From the NCBI GenBank assembly GCA_016946835.1, contig JACVTC010000021.1:192501-256500 (forward strand): 64,000 bases of DNA, read 5' to 3'. The translations under genes and the position numbers were made by a program. Within the stretch, counting starts at the first letter, position 1; each line of letters starts with the position of its first letter. Below the pieces are notes generated by a model. The model made no database searches. It was not told where the DNA came from and saw only the letters and a list, made by a program, of their open reading frames with translations. Below, in pieces: positions 40,106-50,699 of the stretch. This DNA is from Neocallimastix lanati (nom. inval.). Lineage: Eukaryota; Neocallimastigomycota; Neocallimastigomycetes; Neocallimastigales; Neocallimastigaceae.

Positions 40106-40257
40106 TTCCATTAATTATTATAATTTAATAACCGCATATATTTTTAGTTTTATAATTAAAAAGAGACATGTGTTAATACTTTTTTTTTTTTTTTTTTTTT
40201 TTGCAAAGTTTTATATTACGTAAGTGATTGACCTTTATTATTTTATTAAAAAAAAAA

Positions 40258-40393
40258 ACATTCAATAAAAACTTTAAATAAGATATAAGGAGTATTGATT
40301 AAACATTCAATAAAAACTTTAAATAAGATATAAGGAGTATTGATTAAACATTCAATAAAAACTTTAAATAAGATATAAGGAGTATTGATTAAA
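40258..40393. repeat. three perfect tandem copies of a 45-bp unit
   Basis: The unit runs from ACATTCAATAAAAACTTTAA through ATAAGATATAAGGAGTATTG to ATTAA. Copies are identical by eye, indicating recent expansion. Confidence 0.95.
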
Positions 40394-42425
40394 AGGAATG
40401 AACGGTTTAATAAATTAATATTCTTATTTCATAAATCAGGTAAAGAACAATATTAACTGAATATAATTTATAATTGTTTCCTGAATAAAAAAAAGATGAA
40501 ATTAATAAATAAAGAGCATGATAATCATTAAATAGAAAAGACAATTTTATTTTTATCCTTAAATATTAATTCTATGAAAAGTATATATTAATAAAAAAAA
40601 AGAGTAATAAATAAATTAATAAATTAATAAATAAATAAATAAATAAATAAATATAATATAATATAATATAATATAGAATGCATCATCATTACTTCCTAAA
40701 TACTCTAATTTTTTATAATAATACTGGACAACTTTCATTCATCAATGAATGAACCATTCCTTAAATATAAAAATTATTTTATTATTTGTTCAATATCTAT
40801 TGATCCTAATTAATATCAATTCATTATCATGATATAAAAAAAATTATTTTATTTTTATTTTTATTTTTTAATGTAATAAATAAAAGGATGAACTTTTTCT
40901 ATAAAAGATAAATTTTACATAATATATAATAATATCTATTTTTATTTTAAATAAAAAAATAAATACTAATTAATTATGACTTTATGATCATTATTATTAT
41001 GATTATGATTATTATTATATTATATTTAATATGTACATGATTTTTTAATTATTTAATATTATTTAATAAATTTTATATGCTTTTTTTAATTATTTAATTA
41101 TTTAATATATTTTATATGCTTTTTAATAATTTAATAGTATTTAATATGCTTTTTTTTTTTATTATTTAATATTATTTAATTTATTTAATATGCTTCTTTT
41201 TTTTTTTTTTTTTCTTTTCTTTTTTTTTTTTTTTTTTTTCTAATTATTTAATATTCATTTTATTTTTAATTATTATTTAGATTAGATAAATTAATGATGT
41301 GAAATATTTATTATTATTCATATTATGTCAAATTACTCAAAAGATTTTTATTTCTTAAATCATTGATCATCCTCATTTCAACCCTTTTTTTTTATAATTT
41401 AAAGTTATTTATTTATCTATTCACTTATATATTTAGTAATTTATTTACTTATTTTTTTATTTATTATAAAACATTTATTATGAATTAGAGTTTTTAATTC
41501 TTTATTTAATTATTACTTTTTATCATAATATTTTTTTATATCCTTTTTTGTTAATTCTAATTTATGAATAAATTCCATTAATTAATTATTTATATTAATA
41601 ATTAAGGTTATTTGTAGTTCATTGGTTCTTCCATCATTGATTTGGTGGTGGTTAATTTTTAAATAGAAAAAAAAAATTTTAAAAAGAATTATATATCCCA
41701 TAAATTTATTTAAATACTATTTAATATATTTATTCAATTTATTATTAAAATTAAATTATTTATTTATTTATTTATATATATAATATAATTTATTTAATGA
41801 TTTATTTGCAACCACTTTTTTTTTTTTTAATTTTTTGAATTTATTAAATAATAAAAATTTAATTTAAATTTAATTAAGTACTAAATAAAAATTAAAAAGA
41901 AATTAGAAATAAAAAAAAATTAAAAAAAGTTAAAAAAAAAAAAAAATTTAATTAATCAATAAACTTTTAAACTTTATTTTATTAAAAAAATAAAAATATT
42001 TTAACATATATAAAATTTATAAATTTAATATATTGAAATGTAGTTATTAATTATTAGTAATTGCTTAGAGAATTTATTCCATTCAATTTATTATATTTCT
42101 AATTATATTTTTATTCTTTATTATTTCATTTATTATATATGTAATTTTATTTTTAATTTTAATTTTTTTAATTATTCCTTTATACTACCTGTTTATATTA
42201 TATATATATATTATATATTTATTATTAAATATCTATTATCCATATTCAATCATACTTTTTTTTTTTTTTGCATTTTTATTTTTTATAATTTTTTTTTGAA
42301 TATAAAAAGAAAGTGAATTGGTCTTAAATATTTTTTTTCTTCAATTAATATTTATATATTAAATTACTTTTATAAAATAAATATTTATAAAAATTTTAAG
42401 ATTTTAAAAAAAAAATTAAATAAAC
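40394..42425. other. AT-rich spacer and promoter side of the microprotein gene
   Basis: AT-rich sequence with TTTAAT tracts (41045-41260). A short less AT-rich patch at 41620-41655 (GTTCATTGGTTCTTCC) shows no supportable gene. The last 150 bp, T-rich then A-rich up to the ATG at 42426, are probably the promoter and leader. Confidence 0.55.
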
Positions 42426-42539
42426 ATGCCAGGTTTTACTTTTGTTCCAAAGACTGTTCCAACTATTAAGATTAACTACCCAGTCTACACTCCAAGTAAC
42501 GAACCATACGTCAAACCACCATACTACAAGAGAGATTAA
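42426..42539 (+). CDS. 37-aa Pro/Tyr-rich microprotein with highly biased codons
   Basis: A complete small frame (ATG in AAACATG context, TAA stop) encoding 37 residues that begin MPGFTFVPKTVPTIKINYPV and end in a basic YKRD. It has 8 Pro and 5 Tyr. All eight Pro codons are CCA, all five Tyr are TAC, both Asn are AAC, and three of four Lys are AAG. Neighbouring genes use mainly TAT, AAT and AAA, so this looks like a strongly expressed gene. Composition differs sharply from the flanking DNA. No signal peptide, membrane segment or known family is recognised. It could be a single exon of a longer transcript, but an in-frame stop precedes the next GT. Confidence 0.65.
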   Translation: MPGFTFVPKTVPTIKINYPVYTPSNEPYVKPPYYKRD

Positions 42540-42985
42540 ATGAAATAAATGTAAATATATATATATATATAATATATGTATATCTCATTGGGTATACATG
42601 TTGTCTATTTTATATTAAAATAGAATAGTTGTATAGATATATATTTATACGTTTATTTTATCTTTATTTATAATATTGAAAAAAAATGTAAAATTAATGA
42701 TATTTTTATATATATAATATATAGTAAAAAAAAATTTTTTTTTCATTAGCCAATATAAACTATGGCCATATTATATTTGATAAATTCAAGGAAAGGCCAA
42801 TAAAGTTGGTGAACAATTTAATCCCTTAACAGAGTCACTAAACCAATTGTATATTCTTTCATTTTTTTAATTTTTTTGAAAAAATGGATAAAGGTTAGTT
42901 TTTATATTGGTATTTGTCTATTATATAATATATAATATCTTACTATAGAGATAAGTTTTAGATATTTAACTTAACTATATTACTA

Positions 42986-43016
<31 letters not shown>

Positions 43017-43836
43017 TATAAAAATAGATATAAATATCTTTTTACTTTTGTGTTAAGTGACTATCTATCAAAAATTAAAAATAAATATATATATAAAAAA
43101 AATTAAAATAAAACAAAATATCAAAAAATAAAACGAAAGAACAAAAATAAAAATAAAACGAAAAAAAAATAAAAACAAAAAAACAAAAACAAAGACAAAA
43201 AAAAAATAAAAACAAAAACAAAAAATTATTTATTAAAAAAAAAAATTAAATAAAAATAAATAAAAAAAAATTATATATATGTATATATAATCGTAATCCA
43301 TATTAAAGTTTTTTTTTCTTAAAAAAAAATTATTTTATATATAATAATAATTATTATTAAATATAAAATAAAGTAAATGGATTATCAAAGATAGAAAAAA
43401 ATAAAAAAGAATTTTACAATAAAGTTATAATATTTAATTTTTTTTTTTTTTTTTTGTAATATTTGAAGTGTTTAAAGTGTTTTAATAGATGTATTTTTTT
43501 TTTTATTTAGTTTTTTCCTTCAAAGGAATTAACAACGTTATTTAATAATCGATCATACATTAATAATTAAAATAAAATAAAAAAAAAATTAAAAAAATAT
43601 AATATTTTAATTCATTGAGATTTTTGATTATGTATTAATATTAAATATTTTAAATTTCTTTTTATATATAATATATATATACATAGTACAACTTGCCGAA
43701 ATACATAGTATTTTTGAGCTTTTTTATTTTTTATTTTTTAAATTTTTTTTTTATTTTTAATTTCAAATATACTTTTCACCTACATGATTTTTTTGTAATA
43801 AAATTAATAAAGTTATGGAAGTGTATTCTCTTCCCT

Positions 43837-43867
<31 letters not shown>

Positions 43868-44289
43868 TAATATATATATATACAAAATTTTCAAAAAATA
43901 AAAATGAAACTTTAAGAAAGATTTTAAATTTTACTCCAGTTTAGTTTCTTTATTATTAATATCTATATATCTATATATTTGTATTTTTATTATTTATTTT
44001 ATAGTAAAACGAAAAAGACTTTTTTAGTAATTTTAACTTAAAATTCTATAAACTATGAAAAAATACAAAATATGTATAAATTATTATATTATATACTATT
44101 TGGAGTTGAAATTATTGTTAATAATAATCATTACTAAAAAAGAAATAAAAAAAAAAAAAAATAATAATAAATGTTTATAAGAAAAAAAGTTTTTTTTTTT
44201 TACTAAAGTTTATTATTTTTTTTATTAAAAAAAAAAAAAAAGTATTTAATTAATAAAAAAAAAATATTAATAATAAAAAATATTAGTAA

Positions 44290-44326
<37 letters not shown>

Positions 44327-44487
44327 TAGTATGATTTTATGCAAATTTTAATTTATCCATAACTTTTATATATATGAATAATAATATAAATAAATATTTA
44401 TATGTGTATAAATACATAAATAAATAATATTTAATTTTTTTATTTAATTATAAATTTGGAAATTATTAATTCTATAATATCCTTTGT
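42540..44487. other. AT-rich spacer
   Basis: Mostly homopolymers and TA runs. A less AT-rich patch at 42750-42850 has short open stretches in two frames (for example GKANKVGEQFNPLTESLNQL) but no consistent gene model; it may be an exon remnant. An (ATA)n tract lies near 44295-44325. Confidence 0.55.
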
Positions 44488-44817
44488 CGTGATATTCATA
44501 AGGCTTTCCCTCAAATTTTTATTTCACCCAACCCTGATACTACGCTTTGAATTGAAGCATATACCTTGATGAATGTATAATTTCCAATCGCCAATGATTA
44601 CACCCACTAGGGAGGAGTTCATGGTTCCGTTCTGATGCTCGTGGTCAATAGAGATATATGTAGGAACGTTAGGAATGCATCTCCGGGCAGTGTGTAACGA
44701 CGATTGAGAGCGGCGAAGCTGATACAGTATACCAATAACTCATCACCTTACAGTTAATTAATAACTATATGGTCATATGGGAGATGGGTACCCATATGTG
44801 CAAGTCTATGTTTTTTG
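44488..44817 (+). mobile_element. tRNA-derived SINE copy 2, 5'-truncated
   Basis: Reverse-complement match to the distal 330 bp of copy 1 at 384-808, with only scattered differences. It lacks the tRNA-like head, starting within CGTGATATTCATAAGG. The 3' end has an inverted motif (CATATGGG...CCCATATG), GCAAGTCTATG and a T-rich tail. It is flanked by a perfect 15-bp direct repeat, TATAATATCCTTTGT, at 44473-44487 and 44818-44832. This is a target-site duplication typical of LINE-driven integration. Confidence 0.85.
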
Positions 44818-45172
44818 TATAATATCCTTTGTAATCCAAAATATTAAACAAAATTAATAAAAATGTTCTAAATTTCTTTAAAAATATATATTAATTATAC
44901 ATATACTTAAATATAAATCTAAATTAAAAACACAGCAAAACGAAAAAAAAAATTCTAAAATTTAAATAAATCCTATCTAACCTATTTATAATAATTTTAT
45001 GAAACAAACAAACAAACAAAAAAAAATAAAAAAAATTAAAAAAAAAAAGAGTGGTGGAATAGAAAAAAAAAAAAAAAAAAAAAAATTACATATATATGCA
45101 TTGTATATACATATATATATATATATATATATTTAATTTTATAATAATAAAATTTTAAAAAAAATTTAAAAT
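44818..45172. other. AT-rich spacer
   Basis: A/T homopolymers and TA runs between the SINE and the tRNA gene. Nothing else is seen. Confidence 0.6.
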
Positions 45173-45177
45173 AAAAA
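45173..45177 (-). terminator. Pol III terminator of tRNA-Ser
   Basis: Five consecutive T on the minus strand, starting three bases after the mature tRNA 3' end, as expected for RNA polymerase III termination. Confidence 0.75.
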
Positions 45178-45180
45178 TGA

Positions 45181-45262
45181 CGTCACCTGCAGGACTCGAA
45201 CCTGCGCTCCCAAAGGGAAATGGCTTAGCAGGCCACCGCGTTAACCACTCCGCCAAAGTGAC
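45181..45262 (-). tRNA. tRNA-Ser(GCU)
   Basis: 82 nt on the minus strand. The acceptor stem GTCACTT pairs with AGGTGAC, with discriminator G and no encoded CCA, as in eukaryotic genes. A box TGGCGGAGTGG, anticodon loop CTGCTAA (anticodon GCT), a long variable arm (CCCTTTGGG) typical of Ser, and B box GGTTCGAGTCC with stem GCAGG/CCTGC are all intact. Three retrotransposon insertions lie within about 80 bp of its 5' end once nested elements are removed. Confidence 0.97.
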
Positions 45263-45277
45263 TCTATTTGCTTTTTT

Positions 45278-45639
45278 TGGTACGAGACCAAGTGAAAAAT
45301 TAAAATTAAATACGACTAAATTTACATAAAAAATAGAAAATCAAATTAATCCATAAAAGGATAAATTTGATTATATAAAGTATAAAATTAGAAATTATTA
45401 AGACTCTCTCTTTTCCACATATAATTTTATTAAATGTAAAAAATTAGATTGAATGACAATTGATCTAAATTGAGATTTCAATTGATCAAAAATAAAAATT
45501 TAATAAAAATTAAATAAACAATTTATAAAGTAGAATTTAAGTATTTAGTTATAATTTACAACTTTAGTGTGAATTACTTATTATTGTGAATATTAATATA
45601 ATTAGATTTAAATTTTAAAAATTCATTTACATTGCACCA
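45278..45639 (+). repeat. element 1 5' LTR
   Basis: TGGTACGAGACC to TTACATTGCACCA. Identical by eye to the 3' LTR except that 9 bp near TTTGATT are absent here. Confidence 0.93.
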
Positions 45640-45647
45640 TAAAATTT

Positions 45648-45665
45648 TGGGGGCTCATCCGGGAA
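45648..45665 (+). other. element 1 primer binding site (tRNA-Pro)
   Basis: TGGGGGCTCATCCGGGAA starts 8 nt after the LTR. It differs only slightly from the classic tRNA-Pro site of gammaretroviruses (TGGGGGCTCGTCCGGGAT), so the primer is probably the host tRNA-Pro. Inference from complementarity to the eukaryotic tRNA-Pro 3' end. Confidence 0.85.
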
Positions 45666-45733
45666 GAAGTAAATGAATTAATTATATTAATGAAAAACAT
45701 AATATGTAATAATAAATAATATTATAAAGAGTA

Positions 45734-45777
<44 letters not shown>

Positions 45778-45835
45778 GAATAAATAAAATAATACTGTAC
45801 GATAAACTACATATAAGCCAGCCTGTTGACGACAA

Positions 45836-46780
45836 ATGAAAGAAATGGACTATAATATTATTAATATTTTGCCGACCTTGGATAGTACCGATAAGCAAGA
45901 AGTAATTCGTTGGTATGAAGATGTTGACGCTATCCTTAAGGTGGCTAAAATAACCGACCCAGAGGTAATATATCAGTTAGCCTACTTGTCCTCACATGGT
46001 GAAGCTCGTAAAGCCATTAAGGAAATCAAAGAAATCAGTAGATCCTTCCCATCCTTAGCTCAACTAAGAAAAGGACTATTAGGGAGAAAGAAATTATCAA
46101 AAATTGAACTTTATGATCATCTGAAGAATATAACTATAAAAAGGGATGAAGAATTAGAAGATTTTAATAATAACTATCTTCAGATGTATCAACAAATAGA
46201 TGCTAAATTCAAGGAAGGCATTACCGTAATGGACTATCTCAAATCTATAAGATACAGGAGGGAGGCATGTCGAGTGGTCCTTTTAGATGACTGTTCTACC
46301 ATAGAGGAAGCTACTAAGTCCGCGGAGAAGGCTCAAAAATTATGGGAATTCGAAAATTCCCTTGAAGAAGAAACTAGACGAACTTTTACCAAAGGATACA
46401 AGGCGAGAACTCGTAGTCAAACCTTTTATTCTAATAACTTCGAAAATGGAGAGGAAAAGAAGATAGTTACCAGGAAATATAACTTAAGCTCGGATTATGA
46501 AGGACCAAAAAGGGAATTCGGAGAAAAAGGAATCTACTACAACGAAAACCCCAATGTCAGAGAAAAATCGTTTTACCAAGATTATTACAATAAGAACAGT
46601 AGGGAAATACAAAAAGAAATTCCCATTTTGAAAACTGCTTCGATAATCTGCTACCGATGTCAAGAACCAGGGCATAAAGTATACCAGTGCCCATACAGTA
46701 ATGAAGAGCTTATCCAAGTTTTAAGCAACAGAATAAAGAAAAATATGGAAAGCTCCTCAATGCAAGATAAAAAAAACTGA
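45836..46780 (+). CDS. gag: element 1 Gag, 314 aa
   Basis: Structural polyprotein of the element. Residues about 15-185 form a helical capsid-like region (for example EVIRWYEDVDAILKVAKITD). A basic linker follows, and a CCHC zinc knuckle CYRCQEPGHKVYQC at 272-285 binds nucleic acid in this family. The knuckle spacing is C-X2-C-X4-H-X4-C. The first ATG after the leader is used, with another ATG two codons later. The final codons AAA AAC before TGA are the frameshift site that gives Gag-Pol. Confidence 0.93.
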   Translation: MKEMDYNIINILPTLDSTDKQEVIRWYEDVDAILKVAKITDPEVIYQLAYLSSHGEARKAIKEIKEISRSFPSLAQLRKGLLGRKKLSKIELYDHLKNITIKRDEELEDFNNNYLQMYQQIDAKFKEGITVMDYLKSIRYRREACRVVLLDDCSTIEEATKSAEKAQKLWEFENSLEEETRRTFTKGYKARTRSQTFYSNNFENGEEKKIVTRKYNLSSDYEGPKREFGEKGIYYNENPNVREKSFYQDYYNKNSREIQKEIPILKTASIICYRCQEPGHKVYQCPYSNEELIQVLSNRIKKNMESSSMQDKKN

Positions 46781-46818
46781 TTAGTGAGAGTCCGTTAGCT
46801 CTCGTTAATCAAACTAAC
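46771..46818 (+). promoter_or_regulatory. element 1 -1 ribosomal frameshift signal
   Basis: Slippery heptamer A AAA AAC (46771-46777) lies in the gag phase directly before the gag TGA. After an 8-nt spacer an H-type pseudoknot can form: stem 1 GAGAG (46786-46790) with CTCTC (46799-46803), and stem 2 GTTAG (46794-46798) with CTAAC (46814-46818). Stem 1 can extend outward with two G-U pairs. The -1 frame is open from 46771 into pol. Heptamer and spacing are those of known retroviral signals. Pairing was done by eye. Confidence 0.85.
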
Positions 46819-49800
46819 ACTACTTCAAATTCAAGAATTAAGGTTTATGGTGCAGAAAGGAACGATAGAATAGAAAAAAACTTCCAAGAAAAGCAAAAGA
46901 AAAAGCCGTATGACCATAAACCTAAAAGGTCTCTTAAAGATGACCCGCAACTTATAACTAACACTCCTGCCACCCGTAGAATGGATTTAGATAACTCGTT
47001 GACTAGAGTAACTGCGGAATCTATAACGGAATTGCACCCTTCAATCATAGCTCAACCTAGGATTGACAAGGCAAAGAAAGACTCAAAAAAGGAACGAAGA
47101 ACAGAAATTACCAATTCACTTCAGGAAGACAAAGCTACGATAAATGAGGGAGTCCCAATAATCATCAATAATGAGGATGAAGAGATGGTTGAGAAAGTGG
47201 AAAATGAAGGAATAAAAGCAACCTCTTTAATAAGAAATAAAGAGAAACATATAAACTTGATAAATAAGGATACTAATTATAAAATTAAAGAAGATTTAAA
47301 TAATACATTAGCTAATATTTCCATCGCCCAATTATTGGACATTAGCCCAAAAGTGAGAGCAGAACTCGTTAAACAACTGAAATTTAGTAAGAATGAACCC
47401 TCCGTTAATCTTGTACATCATGGAAAAATAGCCATATCTAAATGTAAAATATATGATGTACCATCCAAGGTATACTTAGATTATGGAGCAGGACTTAATT
47501 TAATCTCAAAATCCTATTTGGAAAAGCTACCTGTAAAACCAAAACCTGTCGGAATATCTACCAGCTCCATAGTTCAAGTATTATCTGACGTGGATGAAAC
47601 TCCAGGATTGATTTATAAGTTTCCCCTTACTATTGGAAATATTACCATAGAAGCCGAATTTAGACTAGTCGAAAAAGATGATTTATTATTTGATATTATT
47701 ATATGTTATGAAACAATAATTGAAAACAATTTATTTATAAACCCAGTGACGTTAGAACTATGTAGAGTCAACCCTAAATTGGAAACAACCAAGATTAAGG
47801 AATTATTTAAAGAAATTAAGGATAAATATAATTTATGGGATGTTATTGAACAGCTTGATGAATTAGACAGATCAGATGAACCGTCAGATTTAAAACAGTA
47901 TGAGATAGCAAATTTGCTTTTAACTACTAAACAGCCTAAAACAAGAAAGAAACATCAAAGAAATGACTCTCTTGTACTCAATACTGAAGACAATGATAAT
48001 GAAATCACGATATTTAATTTTACAAGTGAGGAGGAGAGAAAATCAACGTTAGAGAGGATCTATAAAGAGGGGATTGGTATTACCGATAAAGAATTCATCT
48101 CCAAAATAAAGAAACTTCTCAACTCCTATGATGAAATAATTGAGTTAAGTACGGATGACCTTTCTAAAACCAATCTTTTACCCCATTCAATCCAATTGAA
48201 AAAGGATAGTCATCCTATTAAACAACGCTCATATCGGCTTTCTAAGTCTAAAGCTGATATATTAAAGCAAGAATTAGTTAAGCTAATTAACAAAAGACTC
48301 ATTGTTCCTTCCCATTCTTCATGGTCTTCTCCTATTATTCTTATTCCTAAGAAAAACGGGAAATGGCGTCTCTGTGTGGACTACAGGAAGCTAAATGAAC
48401 TAACAATCAAGGACTCTTACGCAATACCGTATATTGAAGAAATTTTATTCTCTGTTGGAGGAGATATTAAGTCTATTTCAACTATCGATCTATTTTCTGG
48501 GTATCACCAAATACCCATGAAAGACGAAGATGTTGAGAAAACAAGTTTTACCACTATGTTTGGTAACTTTAATTTTGTAGTAATGCCCTTTGGACTTACT
48601 AATGCGCCTGCAACTTTCCAAAGGGAAATGAATAGGATATTTTTTCCATTAATTGGAAAATGTATGTTCGTGTATTTAGACGATTTAGTTATATTCTCCA
48701 AATGCGAGGAAGACCATTTAGAGCATTTAAAGGCTGTGTTCCAAATAATTAAAGAAAATGGATTGAAAATCAATATCGAAAAGTGCCACTTCTTCATGAG
48801 AGAAGTAGAAGTTCTAGGTCACTTGTTAACTACCAAAGGGATAAAACCAGTACCTTCGAAAATTGAAGCCATAAGACATTGGGAAAAACCTAAAAATATT
48901 TCGGAGCTTAGATCTTTTCTAGGTACGGTAGGATATTATCGTAAATTCATACCAAATTTCGCTAGAGTTGCTCAATCATTATATAAGTTGTTGCGTAAAA
49001 ATGAAGAATTTAGTTGGAATCAAGAATGCCAGGGAAGTTTTAATAATTTAAAGGAGTTCCTAATTCAAGATCCAATACTAAAATTTCCAGATTTCAGTAA
49101 AGAATTTATAATAAGGACTGACGCATCATACGAAGGTTTAGGTGGCGTCTTACTACAAAAGTATGATGGTAAGGAATTTCCGATTCATTATGTTAGCCGA
49201 ACATTACAGAAAGAAGAGAAGAACTATCCTATTACTAAATTGGAGGGTGCCGCAGCTTTCTTTTCTGTTACTAAGTTCAAATCGTATATAACGGGAAATG
49301 ATTTTGAAACGATACTCTATACTGATCATAAACCTCTTGTGGGAATGTTCAAGAACAAGGAGCCAACTGATAAGCAACTAGCTAATTGGGTGCTGGAATT
49401 TAGTATGTTAAAGGTCGTAGTTAAATACGAAGAAGGTAAGAAGAATGTACTTGCTGACGCCTTATCAAGACTCGCTCCTTTGAAACAAACCGAAGAACCA
49501 ATTCAAGTATCTAGTATCACACCTCTTATGGACAAGTTTATTAATACAAAAATAGTAAATATTGAAGGTGAAGATTATTACGATGACGGTACTAGCTTAA
49601 GAAAAGTCATTACCGATAAACAACAACAACTGGAGTTAATAGAAAAAGCACATAATGTAGGTCATGAAGGATCATTTAAGACCTACAACCGATTAAAGAG
49701 AGATTTCTACTGGCCAAACATGACAAGAGACGTTAATCATTATGTTAAAGTCTGTCATAAATGTCAACTATTTCGCTCAAAACCGTACCCCAAATATGAA

Positions 49801-50658
49801 GAAGACATTGCGACCCCTTCTGAGGCTCCATTTGTTAGAGTAGGCTTAGACTTAATTGGACCCTTAAGAACGACTCGAAGAAATAATTCCTTTATTGTAG
49901 TACTCGTTGATTACTTTACTGAGTGGGTAGAAGCTAAACCACTTAGTAGGATTGAATCTAGTGATATAATTGAGTTTTTAACCGACGTTTTTAGTCGACA
50001 TGGGATTCCCGAAATTTTAATCACTGACAATGGCCCTCAATTCGTATCCAGTCAAACTAAAGGATTCTTAGATATCTATAATATTTATATTCATCCTGCA
50101 ACCACGTATCATCCCGAAACCAATGGTAAGGTTGAAAATAGAAACAAGGAGATAGGTAAGTATTTGAGATTATTAAGTCAAGAAGAAAAGGATTGGGATG
50201 AACTACTTCCTGCTGCACTTTGGGCTCTCCGTACAGCTAAAAATGAGAAAACAGGCTTTTCTAGTTTCGAGTTATTGTATGGACGAAGAGATAAGCAACC
50301 GTTTGAACTATTGGTGAATATAGACCGGAAATTGCCTAATGAAACTAAGGAAGAATTTTTAATACGAAAATTTACTAGACATAGGAAATGGGTGCAAGAA
50401 GCTGTACAGAATATTGAGAACGCGAATGCTTTATGGCGTGATCGAAGAAAACAAGTAAAACGTATGAAGAAAAATTATAATAAAGGTGATTTAGTATTAG
50501 TGCGTTATTTAAATAGGAGGAAGTTAGACCCATTCCTTTTAGGTCCGTTGAAAATTGTAAAAACAGAATTTAACACCGTAGTCTTAAGTGACCCTGAAAC
50601 CGGAGAAATCATGGACCGAAATGTCCACAAAAAGAATATTGTACAATACTTCTCTTAA
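46777..50658 (+). CDS. pol: element 1 Pol (expressed by frameshift)
   Basis: The frame is open from 46771, with the first internal ATG at 46981. Positions from that ATG (1225 aa to the stop): aspartic protease with D167-Y-G-A instead of D-[TS]-G-A; RT with FSGYH after catalytic D503 and YLDD at 565-568; RNase H with D714, E755, D782 and D826; integrase zinc site H891, H895, C925, C928; catalytic D957, D1016 and E1052 (35 residues between the last two); and a C-terminal GPY/F-like module (FLLGPLKIV). There is no chromodomain. Order PR-RT-RH-INT defines Ty3/gypsy. No stops or frameshifts are seen, so it is probably competent, with the unusual protease the only oddity. Confidence 0.95.
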   Translation: MISESPLALVNQTNTTSNSRIKVYGAERNDRIEKNFQEKQKKKPYDHKPKRSLKDDPQLITNTPATRRMDLDNSLTRVTAESITELHPSIIAQPRIDKAKKDSKKERRTEITNSLQEDKATINEGVPIIINNEDEEMVEKVENEGIKATSLIRNKEKHINLINKDTNYKIKEDLNNTLANISIAQLLDISPKVRAELVKQLKFSKNEPSVNLVHHGKIAISKCKIYDVPSKVYLDYGAGLNLISKSYLEKLPVKPKPVGISTSSIVQVLSDVDETPGLIYKFPLTIGNITIEAEFRLVEKDDLLFDIIICYETIIENNLFINPVTLELCRVNPKLETTKIKELFKEIKDKYNLWDVIEQLDELDRSDEPSDLKQYEIANLLLTTKQPKTRKKHQRNDSLVLNTEDNDNEITIFNFTSEEERKSTLERIYKEGIGITDKEFISKIKKLLNSYDEIIELSTDDLSKTNLLPHSIQLKKDSHPIKQRSYRLSKSKADILKQELVKLINKRLIVPSHSSWSSPIILIPKKNGKWRLCVDYRKLNELTIKDSYAIPYIEEILFSVGGDIKSISTIDLFSGYHQIPMKDEDVEKTSFTTMFGNFNFVVMPFGLTNAPATFQREMNRIFFPLIGKCMFVYLDDLVIFSKCEEDHLEHLKAVFQIIKENGLKINIEKCHFFMREVEVLGHLLTTKGIKPVPSKIEAIRHWEKPKNISELRSFLGTVGYYRKFIPNFARVAQSLYKLLRKNEEFSWNQECQGSFNNLKEFLIQDPILKFPDFSKEFIIRTDASYEGLGGVLLQKYDGKEFPIHYVSRTLQKEEKNYPITKLEGAAAFFSVTKFKSYITGNDFETILYTDHKPLVGMFKNKEPTDKQLANWVLEFSMLKVVVKYEEGKKNVLADALSRLAPLKQTEEPIQVSSITPLMDKFINTKIVNIEGEDYYDDGTSLRKVITDKQQQLELIEKAHNVGHEGSFKTYNRLKRDFYWPNMTRDVNHYVKVCHKCQLFRSKPYPKYEEDIATPSEAPFVRVGLDLIGPLRTTRRNNSFIVVLVDYFTEWVEAKPLSRIESSDIIEFLTDVFSRHGIPEILITDNGPQFVSSQTKGFLDIYNIYIHPATTYHPETNGKVENRNKEIGKYLRLLSQEEKDWDELLPAALWALRTAKNEKTGFSSFELLYGRRDKQPFELLVNIDRKLPNETKEEFLIRKFTRHRKWVQEAVQNIENANALWRDRRKQVKRMKKNYNKGDLVLVRYLNRRKLDPFLLGPLKIVKTEFNTVVLSDPETGEIMDRNVHKKNIVQYFS

Positions 50659-50686
50659 CTGACTTCAAGGGACGAAGTCCAAGCTT

Positions 50687-50696
50687 AGGGGGGAGA
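50687..50696 (+). other. element 1 polypurine tract
   Basis: AGGGGGGAGA lies 3 nt before the 3' LTR, where plus-strand synthesis is primed in LTR elements. Confidence 0.85.
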
Positions 50697-50699
50697 TCT

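Noticed and set aside
42750-42850. Second exon of the microprotein gene
   Set aside because: An in-frame TAA precedes any usable donor, and the patch has no consistent frame from a splice acceptor.
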